Made by a program: the position numbers and the translations under genes
Origin: Platynereis dumerilii
Lineage: Eukaryota > Annelida > Polychaeta > Phyllodocida > Nereididae
Length of the DNA: 64,000 nt
Assembly (NCBI GenBank): GCA_026936325.1
Contig: JAPTHN010000004.1
Location: 48,325,289-48,389,288 of the forward strand
Direction of reading: 5' to 3'
Shown: in pieces, positions 25,101 to 37,100 of the stretch
Layout of the letters: each line of letters opens with the position of its first letter
Numbering within the stretch: the first letter of the stretch is position 1
Notes under the pieces: model-generated
The model's input: only the letters and a program-made list of their open reading frames with translations
Told to the model about the DNA's origin: nothing
The model's database searches: none

Positions 25101-28100
25101 GGTTTTTTAGCCTCAAGAGAAAATGATGGTCGTGGGCTGATTTTAGCTCAAATCGTTTGATTTAAAGACCTTTTCTCATCTCTATATTGTATGCAAACTT
25201 ATGGCAGTAGTGTGAGATTGCTTTTAACAGTATTTTTGACAAAATATGTTATTTTTGAGAGTGGATTTACTGCAGTCACAATCACTGCATACATCAAGTG
25301 ATACACATGTGGCTGCATCCCAAGTAGGTCTACATTGTATGTGGATTAGGGTCAAGTGCCTCTCTATACATTATGTGTATTGGCTGTTCAAAGAGTTAAT
25401 ACATTCATATTGGCCTATCATACAGTCATTTGCTGTTTATCATTGTTTATTATGACAATCTGGTATTTTTACCAACAACAACATGGATATGTAGGCTGAT
25501 AGGACAGTGCATGGAATGTATGCATTGCCATGCCAGTTATTGTAATTAAACTTCACACAATCAGATAGATCTACAGATTCAGTAACTGGGGAACTATTGC
25601 CTAAATATTGGCTTTAATTACTGCATTTCACAGAATTTCCTCAGAAAACATTTGATTATCATTTTTAGAAAAATAGATAATCGAGGAAAAAAAGATAAAA
25701 TTTAACCATCATTCACAATGTGGAATATATCCTATACGTCTCTTACTTTGGTTTCTTATCAAGTCTCTCTAGATATATAGGCTTATTAACTGGTATTACT
25801 CACATGTTTAGATTTGCACAGAGTTGTATTAGCATAATAAATTTATTCGTAATGAGTCACTCACTCCTTCAAGGCATATAGCAAGTGACATGAGGTTAAG
25901 ACTTGTCTTGTTTGTTCAATGATAGCCTCATTTGTGTGATGACATGGGTCAAATAACAAATATGAGTCTTGAATACATTCTCTGTTTCTGCGTGTTAATA
26001 GAAATACACAATAATTTGAAGTATTGAAATAATTAATGGCTGCGTGAATGAAGGACAAATGATTAATCTCTGGATTTGATGAATATTTGAGAAAAAGGGA
26101 GTTATATATATATTACTCTTTGTTTTAGTGCTGTCTAAATGGATTCTATTTATATAATATAGTATTACATGGTCTCAGCTTGGACGGCTGTTTCATCATC
26201 CTTTGCCTCATTACTGTCCTCCTGTCCTGATAAACCTACCATGAGCATAAATACGAGATGTTAAGCCTCAATCATCCATGCATAGTCTCGGCAATATGAA
26301 TAAATATTTGCTGTTTATAGGCCCACTCATAATATGAATAAGTATAATTGGAATAATAGCATTTAATGCCCAGGTTTTTACGATGTCTTATACTCCGTGA
26401 GTTATCTATTAGTATTGACATGTTTCATTGTATTACTTCAACTAAGTCTATTTTCTAATAAAATAAAACAACTTTATTCTTGTTTTTTTTTCAGAACCCC
26501 CAGTATTTGAACGAGAGCCCCAGAACCAAATCGGCCATGTTGGAGGGACGGTCACGTTAGAATGTGCCGCAACAGGCTACCCTGCAGTCAGAACTACGTG
26601 GTTACATAATGGCAAAGTGGTCTCCTCCAATGACCACATAGCCATCACTGGTGAGTTGAAATTGAACTTGTGTCTTTTCTGTAATTGTGTGAAGAGTTTT
26701 AATTTCGACAGAAACAGCATTGTCTCGCACAGGACTGCAGCTTTGTGATACTCTCTGGCATTTGGAATGTTATTTCCAATAACTACACCTCATTCTTAAT
26801 AGGCCTTAAGAAATGAAGTTTTGTCTATATCTTGTAGAAGTTATTGTTTGCCCATGTGCTAGTTTTGTGTCAAGGCCAATCCAAGACAATGAAATGCTAC
26901 AGCAAACTCCAGGCAGTGTTACAGTTTATTAAAGAAACATTTTGATGATCTCTGACTTCTATTGGACTTATGAGTCTAAATATCTGAATAATAGTCAAAT
27001 ACTTGTGGCCTTTTTGACCTCTGTGTGTCCAAATTATATTTTCATCATTAAATTCAAATTTGTAAAATTGAGTACTACTTTCCGTTGTTGCCCACAGATA
27101 ATGAAAATGGTGAGAAATAGTAACAGAAGTGTTTCTTATCTTATAAAATATTTGTCTTAATTTGATCACTTGGTTTTATATTCACTTCTATTTGATGTAT
27201 TATTCCGTCTTGATCTATTTCACCCTCTACTTTTCATATTAATGTAAATTCTTGGTGCACTGATTTCTTATATTAATTGCTTTAAGATATTTTTTTGATA
27301 GATAATGTTGTAACATTACAAAATGTGTGTCTTAAATGTATCAAATTGATTTTTTTCAAATTTTGTAAATTCTGTGACAATTTATTTGTATTTCTGGTGT
27401 TTTGGGATCCTTTTTGTAAAAATCTTTTTCCAAAATATTCTTCTTCATACTTCAAGGTGTGTTGTGAAATTGTTTTTGTAGTATTTTGTGTGATTTTGGT
27501 AGTGGTAAAACTTGATTTTCAAAATGATTTGTAAACGTATTATAATAATTGGAATATTGTAAATGGTTTCTATGATTTTGTTACAAATTGTTGTAAATGT
27601 ATTAGAACTAACTTGACCAGAAGGAAAATAGTTTAAAATAGCATATTGTTGTGATTTTGAAATAGGCTTTGAATTCAAAATTTAACTATTTGGAGAATTT
27701 TCTGTTGTAAACGAGATTTTAAAAGAATAACGATATTAGACATAGCGAGCACGCCACTTGTATATATATGTAGTGTGTTCTGTCTAGTTTTTCATACACA
27801 TTCAATTTATTAACCATTTCAAATGATAAAGGTAGCTTTTGCTGGTGTGCTTCTGAATAAAAATTCAGTGTTGTGTATGTAGGCGTAGTAGGTTGAAACT
27901 GTCCCTGGTGTAGTCTTAAATCATTTGATAATTTAATTACATTAATGCGTATTCCTGATTAACACCATATGTTTCTCATTGTTTCAGACACAAGCTTAAC
28001 CCTAACAAATCTCCAATCCAGTCACGCTGGCATCTACCAGTGTTCGGCTCACAACAAGCTTGGCAAAACGTTTAGCCACAGTCGTCTGCAAATCCTGAAG

Positions 28101-31100
28101 ACAGGTGACGCAATGCCAGATTTTATGCCCTCGCCACATGACGTACAGGACATAGCGCCCGACGCTGTATTACGAGGTAGGTCTATGTTATGATGTTATG
28201 ATGATGAGTGTATAAATATACATGCGATGGTTTGATGATTAGGGTACCTAAGATACGGTTAGGCCTGACTTTCATATTATATGGTATATATTACCTCACA
28301 AAGGGCAATAATAATTAAAGGACGTAAAGCCCTGATCATCCAATGCACACCTCGCAGAGTATAGATGGTATATACATGATACAAATAAGAATGGCATACT
28401 TTGTAAAACTAATAATTATTGATTTTTAGGTCAATTTTATTTCTGAAAATTTATTCTTTTGTTTGATATAAATGTGATCAGGTTTTTTTGGAAATGATCT
28501 TCCAAACAATTTCTCATTGTTATGTGGTATTTCGGAAAACGCGAACTACCTAACATCAATTATAAACTTCTTTTCTGAATACAAGTTTATGTGTTCTTGC
28601 GATTTGAACATTGAATATGAGAGTTAATTTGTTCTGGGTCTGATCAGCTAATGCAGTAATGGATGGCATAATAAATCAAAATATTTATATGTATTAAAGT
28701 CCCTGATGTTGTTGCAATTTGGTAAAATTAATTTGTAAACCATAGAATTACAAAAGTCGGGCCTAATCGGTGCATGAGTGTTGGATTATAGAATGCTTGG
28801 TTTGAGTATAATTTAAGAATGAATGTGCTTGGTTATTTTGGATCAATGTAAACAGATGCGAGGGAATGACTGTGTGAAATGCAATTTGTATGAAATTTTG
28901 TGTTGAAGTATGTTTGTGAGTTAACTTGCTTGTAGTGTGTGTGTATATGTATGTTCGGGAGAGTGAGGTACTTTTGAGTTTATGGATCTTGTTGCAGTCA
29001 GTTAGCATCAGTTTTAGGATGATTTAGACTTTATTTAAACTTTAGAACCTCGGTAATGAGTCATCAGAACAAGCATTTTACTGGATTGAGATTCAAAATC
29101 ATTGAAAGCGAAAAAACAAACAATTCAATTATTTATATTTTAACCTTTAGACATTTAAAGGAACAGTGGAGCCACTATAAATGCTTTCTGTAAATTGCAC
29201 ATTTATGTATTTTAAACAGAATCTGATTAATTTACACCAGGATGAAGTAAATATATTATTACAGAAGAGATCAAAATGTATGTAATAGCACAATAGCAAG
29301 GGTTGGCCAGATCACTCTTATAGCGCACTGTTAATTGTTGGCCAACCTGAGGCTAATTTTAAAGGGTGTCAGGATGCTTGCATGGGATATGAGTGCTTCT
29401 TTGCTGGAAGATCTTAAAACTGATTATAAAAAGAGTATTGATTAACATAGGAAATTAAGTTATGCATGATTGGTTAGACTCTTTGGAATGTAGCATGAAG
29501 TATGAAAGGTGTATGGTAACATAGTGACTAACTTTAGGATGTTGTTTTTCAAGAGATCGTATTTTGAAATGTAACAAAATTTTGAATTTCTTGGTTTTTT
29601 AACTATCATTTATTTGTATAATTCTTAACAATACCTTACAGTTAGTTTTAATAAATTATCATTAATAATCCTGGCTATCAATTGGACGTACCTGTTGGTA
29701 ATTGATTGAAAGTAATATTTAGACAAGCTGAAATTTAAAATCCGAATATAGAAATGGTTCTTTTGAAAGAAAGTTGAATGCATAGAATCAGTTGATTGCA
29801 ATCAAAAATCAAAGAGACTGATTCCAATCAAAAAGCACAGTTTGCGATCAAAAGCACTAAGTTGATAATAGCAGCATGTTGTTGATTAACATTTAATTTT
29901 AAGTCACTAATTTACTAATAAATTCCCTTTTGTTTTCTCTCCCTTATTTTATATCCATCAGCGCCCCGCCCTACTATCACATCTCGACCTGTGAACATGA
30001 GTGTCATGGTGGGTGATACGCTCGTTATACCGTGCTCGGTGCCTGATCCTATCGTTAATATGGTCACGCTGACTTGGTCGAGGGCGGGGAAACCCCTCAC
30101 TGGTCAAGACGATGGGGTCGGAGGTCACGGCCATAGGGTGGTGTCCTCTGGTGCCCTCCAGTTGTTCAATGTCCGTCCGAGCGACGCAGGAATCTATGTC
30201 TGTACCGTTAGTAACAAGGCGGGAATCGTGACGATGAGAGCAATTTTGTCGGTCGAAGGTACGGCATAGTATTGTGGTGGTATCTAAGTGCCGTTCTGTG
30301 CTGTAGTCCAGTTTCCAACTTTCATAGTTCTGCTGTCTGTTTCCCTTTTGTTCCTGCTGGCCTCTCCTAGCCTCTTTGTATATAGATAAAACCTCCCATC
30401 ACTATAATAGGCTTATTTCAGGGCTCGACACAAGTTTATGGCATCACTGAAACTTTTAATGCTTTGATATTGTCTGTGATCTTATGCCATACCAACGAGT
30501 ACAATTTATTTACCAAAAAACTATGTCAGCAATGAGTGCAGCTGTCATTATCAGAAATATTTCTGAGTCAAGCAACCATTGCAGAGACTGCTGTATGGGC
30601 AAAAAGGTTCTTAGGTCGAGTCCTGTTATAATTTCCCGTCTTTATTTCACATTCCAATCTGTTGTTTCTGTGACCTTATGTTTAGTTTTTTAGCTATAAT
30701 TAGTAATCATTAACCAGGGCTAGAAACAAACAAAATTTTGCTCTTACACACCAATGTTAACCTGCGTTTAAGTGGCACTACAATACATGACCAAATCAAG
30801 CAACAATTATTCACGTTATTCATTGAGTTACTTCCTCTGCTCGTACAATCAAAATACAATGTCAGAAAATTCCTTGTAATCGAAAGCTTCCAATCCACCA
30901 GTTTACAAAATTCACTGAAAATATTCACTCACGTGAAAAGGCTGTCATACATGCTAGAAATTCTTTCACAGCAGCTAATACCCAGACATACAAACAAATT
31001 ATAGAGCCATTAATTTACATTTTAAAAGTGATAACAGTGGTTAAAGATAGGTATGGTAAGTGCAGTCTCAGAGAAAAGTTCTTAAAAAATCCATTTCTAC

Positions 31101-34100
31101 CCTTTTATTTTCTTCTCCGTTGTCTTCTGTTGTAAATATGTTGGTCTGGTGTTTCCGTTCACAAGCTTCTTACCTCGTTTTTTATAAACGTCCATGATGA
31201 TTTGTTGTCACATTCTCTATTTTGCTCCAATTTTCGCCCTCCACCTAAGGGTGACCTTTCAACTAAGGGACTGCCGAGTCCTGATGTTCATTTCTCGTCA
31301 TACTCACATTCTTTGCTTTTATTCCATTTGATACAATTCCTATTCAGTTGATTTTCATTCTGTTAGAACGACATTTCACCATCCCAAATAGTTGCTTCTA
31401 CCCTTCTAAATATCAACTGTCTAACATTCGTTACTTCGCACAGTGTCTTCAAAGTTTCTCTTTGTTATAATCTTTATACACTCTTTTCATTGATATTTTT
31501 GTCTCTGTTGTATATTTGTCTTTCACCATTTTTGCATTGCAATTTTGTGTCAATTTTTGTCATCAATTTTATCAGTTTTGTGGTATAGATATATAGAGAA
31601 TTACAGATTTATTCAGTATGACTCTTATTATTAAAGTTAACGATAGAAATAATACTAGATTATTGAAAGAATTGTGCATGTTTAAAATAAAAAGTAGATT
31701 ATCATTATACAATGTAACATCATACTTGTGATTTGGCATGGCATGCGATATACACTAGGAGCATGGTGCAATATCAAAAACTGATATTAAATGATAGCAT
31801 GCAATGTGAAACTACATTTGTTGTTTCCATCATTTTAGGGAACAGAAGGATAATTATTTTAATATTTTGTGATTAACATGTAACAAAACAGACAAAATCA
31901 GAAAAAGTGTATTACACTGAAACATGATTTCCTGATAGCCAAGCTAACTCCTGAATTTATTGAGTTATGAATCATTCAGGAAATATTTGATTGAAAGGAA
32001 ACTCATTTAACTATTGTATTAACTTCTACTCACCATTCTCCTTCTTTATTCACAGATAACTCAAGACGTTCAACCCCAGGTCCAGAAAAGAAAGTTCGAT
32101 TGGAAGACGGAGAACCATTTGACGACGGCATATTAAGTGGAGTATCAACAGCTGCCAGAGGGCGTGACAGGTCAGGGAGAGCCCGAGGAAAGGGTAAAAG
32201 AGGCCGAGTAGAAGACGAGGACGAGGAGGAAGACGCAGGTGTCGAGGTTTCTGCTAACGGTGAGTGGTAGATTCATCTTAAATGTGATCGCAGTTCAAGT
32301 AACAAGCATAGCGATGGATATATCATAACTTGATGAATTCCTGTGTGTTTACTGTATACCTAATAAATCGTGAAATATGTCAAGAAAAGATGATTAAGTT
32401 AACATTAAGATGGTCAAGTCCATGCCAAGATCAAAAAGTTAATGTCAAGTCTTGAAGATGGTAAAGTTAATGCCAAGATCTAAAAGTTTGTTTGTTTGTA
32501 AATTTATTAGTAGGCTCCAAAGTTAATGTTACGATGGTGAACTTAATGCCAGGATGGTAAAGTTAATGCCAAGATCGAAAAGTCGATGTCAAAGCGATCA
32601 AGTTTGGTTACTTAATTTCATGTATCTTTTCTTTATAGGTGACAAAATGGTGCCACCATCTCGTCCCGACATCACCAAACTGTCGGACACCTCTGTCATG
32701 CTGAAATGGGAGGTGCCGCAGAATGATGGTCTCCAAATCAAGTTCTTCAAAGTGCAGTACAAGCAGATCAATGCCTCAGGAAGGAGGAGGGGATGGAGAA
32801 CCATTGACGAAGATATCAGAAACGACCAGTTCATGTTTGAAGTTGCTGGTTTGCAATTTGGTGAGTGTGAAAACACAATAGTTCGTACAATGAAAAAACA
32901 CCAGGCGAATTAAGTGTCTGCATGGTGGCTCCACCTAGTGATGCTCTGCTCAGTTGCATGAAGAAGATATGACCAAAGTCTGGATTTGCTTGAAATGGAA
33001 TACAAGGAGTGAACCTTAAAATCGACTAAACATAACAAAAGATATCAGAGTAGAGATAATATTATATTATTTGAGTTTTATAAATGTTCGATATAGGATG
33101 AAATTTGTAATACTGCTTGTGTCAAAATCACTTAAATAGATGGATCTACAAATGATGTTCCTGTAGTGACTATTGGACTAACATCACCTGATCTCAACAG
33201 AATTTTCAAATTTGTGAATCTTTTTAAACAGGTGGTATCTACAAGTTCCGTGTTCTTGCCGTTTATTCCAACAATGACAACAAACAAGGACGGACGTCTC
33301 GCAAGTTTGAGATGTCTGTTCCCCAAAGACCCAACGTCTGTCTTCCGACCGTGGGACCAACTCTCGTCCAAGTGCGCTCTGTGTCTCCCACCGAGATCAG
33401 TTTGGAGTGGCAGGTCAGTATTTTGCAACATATTCAGAGACTGGCGAAATAGAGATTGTTTTGATCTATGTCTGTTGTAATTGTCACTACAGTGCAACCT
33501 CTTTATTTCGCGGTCCCTGGGAGACACACTTTGCCCCTCGCGATATAGCAGAGGTCCTCTCTATTTCGCGGTTGACTACCGCGCCACCTAGCGAGCGTCA
33601 TTGCCGTCGTTCTGCTTGAACGCACATGTGTTGTTGACTAGATTAGATCATTACTATCTAATTGATGCTTCTTGTGTAGCCCTGCAGATATATGTCCAAT
33701 GCCAATTGATACTTTTGAATAAACAATAGGCCTACCATTGTCCAATTTGACACTTGGTGAGTCTGAATTCAGAGGTGTGAACTTCTGTGAAGTGCAATTC
33801 AGCAGATTGCTTTTCACTAGCACTGATTTCCAGAGGCCCACACCACTGATTGTTTATTGTGTTTATGTGGCACTTCAAAGTATAACTATGGGTCTGTAGG
33901 CCTATTCTATAGTAATTCTACTTAATAGTACATTTCTGACTTATCACAGCAATGACAGCATGTGTGACAAGTAGAATAACATAAGTTTATCAATCTATAG
34001 TCAATTAAATATGCAAGTCTTATTGTGCCATTGAGTGCATTGACATCTCTTGATTGCCATTAATATAGGCAGCTAACCACACAATAGCCTTTATCACAGA

Positions 34101-37100
34101 TGTGAAGATTGTTCAAATGACAGGTCTTTCTAATTGGTGAATTCAAGCCTTCGATTACAATTACCTATCTAGAGAGAGTAACATCAGAGCATGCTGCTAG
34201 TCACTGTCCTTTTGATGAAAGGGCATGTTGAGGCAGTGGAGCGCGACCTGATGACGCAATTCAAGGGCCTTTGAAGTGCTTGCCTGGCAGTTTGGGGGAC
34301 ATAGGGTTGCCGCGATTAAGGGAGGTTCGCGATATAGAGAGTCGCGATATAGGGAGGCTGCACTGTATTTAGATACTAATAAGGCACAAATTGTGAAGGT
34401 TGTCTTCGGGAATTGAGATCTTCAGTTGATATTGAAAAGAAGATTGAATGCAATTATTTGGAAATCTTATTTATTCACAACCTAATTTTGTAAAAGTATG
34501 GTTTAAAAAACTTTGAGTGACATTGCAGTCTTCGCAGGCAAGTTCTTGTAACTCACTAGGGTTGATTGATGAGATAGGAATGAGATTGGGAGTTGACGGA
34601 CTGCATTTATGTTGTGCTGCAGTGCGAAATACGTCAGTATGGTGGAGTGGATGATTATACACTTGTAAATGCTGTGCCGAAAATTATTGCTCACCAGTCG
34701 ATGTTACATTGATCATGCTGTCTAAAAGATCGGCAAAGAACTTCATGAAGAACGCCTGTCAATTTAGTCAACCCACCTCATTTTCCTTTTTTCTCTGTTT
34801 CCAGTACATGCCAGAAGAGAACTGCGCCATCGAAGGATTCGTAGTGTACTACAGACGTTACAACAGTGGTGAAACTTGGGCCAATCAGCCCCTGATGGGC
34901 ACTACCTTACGGCAATTTTCCGTAAAAGGTCTCGATCCCAAGACGCACTACAGCTTTAAAGTGCAGACGTTCAATTCAGCCGGACGTAGCGAAGACAGCA
35001 ATAAAGTTGTCCGAGAGACTCTAGGTGAGTTTGGGACATCATAAGTTGATATTTTTAAGTGGTCAATCTGTTTCAAGATATGGAGCCAACGACAGTGCTG
35101 AATATGAGTGACAGGAGTCAAAAGACTTCATTAAGTTTCAGCTTATTCACTGCAAGTAACCTTCTCCCCCAGTTAATTTCTAGATATGGTCCTGGATGCT
35201 AAAAATAGTATCTCAAATGTTGGAAATGGATGATTACATCATTTGCCTCTCTCTGACTTAAATTTGATTAATTGATCAATACTCAAACTTTGGATAATAC
35301 TGTCGTTGGCCTCTTCTCTTAAGTTAAAATTAATCAATACTCAAAAAACATGTACTCATTCTCTACTTTATTCATTTCAGGTTTCGACGAGCCTGGCATT
35401 AGAAGCCACGTTGGTCCTGTGATCGACCCAGACCTGCCAGGCATGCCGAGAATTTCATCAACCACTCCCCAGAACGACGATTTTGCTTACGTCGACGGCA
35501 ACACCTTGAGTACCCAGAAGTCCTCGGAGATGTTGTACATGGTCCTTGGGATAGTTCTTGGCGTCATGATGCTCCTCTTACTTGTGTTCATGGCCATGTG
35601 TGCCTGGAAACAAAGACAGCAGAGGAGAATGATGAGTGAGTAATTTACATAATTACCGTGTTTACATGATTACAAGAGAAAGATGAGTTACACGTTTTAG
35701 TAATCACCGTGTTTACTCGATTACATGATCCGTCCCACTTTTAATCTTTTTAGAAGGACTTCCAGGATGGTCTCTATTGGAGTTTGGTCACAATTATAAA
35801 TTATTCAGAACACCAAAAAGATTTGCTCTGGCATTTTGGTCTATTTACAGGATTATCCAAGATATGACCGTCATAAAATTATTGTCCTGATGTCTTTGAA
35901 CTTTAAATTTTCATGATAGATAGACAACGAATCCAGTTATTATAAGAAAAGTGATGGCAGTTCTTTTCTTTGCAGATGCCGAAATAAATGCCATGAGAAA
36001 ATTTGACGACCCCTCGAAATCGATCTACTACGACAGCCTACACAAGAAACAAAACGGAGTGACTAACGGCAGTGCATTTCTGCTCAGCAATATCCAGCCT
36101 GCTAACGGACAGGTATGCCTGTTAGATATGGTTAAAATACTTATTAAATTTTATCTTTGTGTTTATCCGTGACTTCATAGTTGAATGTTTCACTTTGGAT
36201 CACAGAAAAGTCTTGATTTTGTAGGCTTCAAAGATACGTTTTGATACAAATTGATGTTGGTCAAACTTTGGAAATGTTTTGTTTCGTATTGAAATTTCTA
36301 ACTGCAAAACGTATCACATACACTTTAATGCCTCGCTCTGTAAATTTGACTGCTGCATTTTTCATCCCATTGTCTAAGGTTTTATATGAATAGCGATTAC
36401 AAATAGTTAGCTTAAATAACCATGATGAAGTGTTAAGAATAAAAAATTCTGGATGAATGGAAGATTATGAAGCTACATCTTGTATTCCGATGCCAATGAA
36501 CTGTTTTCTTACTTCAGATGAACGGTGGACCCCTCCACATCACCCCCAACCCCATGGAAGAGGCAGAGAGACAGAGCGCCCACAATTTACAAGACATGCT
36601 GCCCCCACCTCCCCCTACCATGCCCCCAGCGTTCCAGGCCGAGCATTACAACGGAACTTTAGACAGAAGAGGACGAGGAAGTTTGACACCCCAGCCTGCT
36701 TTTGCTACCATCGACAGAGCCGGGGGAAGGTTCACACCTCAGCATAGCGATACTGGTAAGTGGCTTGGTTTCATATGTTTCTGAAGATAATTTTTGAAGA
36801 TGTAGATAGTTGATATTATGTTGAGTTCCGTTGACAGACGACATCAAACATAGGGTTTGTCATTGTTTTGAATGTGGTATCCCCTTTTTTGGGAGTGATT
36901 AACCCTGCTTGCATGAGATAATCTAGTTATAAATGTTCGACAATGCAAATACCTCAAAGATCTAGACATGATTACTGAAAGTTAATTAGAAATATGACAT
37001 GAAATAGTTGATATAAGTTTGTGTATTTCACTGTATAAACAATTTCTTCACTCATTTTCAGAACAAACCAACCATGTCATCGACCCTTCGATGTATACTG

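Noticed and set aside
33132-33527. 131-codon minus-strand frame
   Set aside because: Antisense shadow of receptor exon H; no domain and the + strand exon has matching splice sites and phase.
36518-36520. ATG at the start of receptor exon L as an initiator
   Set aside because: It follows directly on a good acceptor and continues the cytoplasmic tail in frame.
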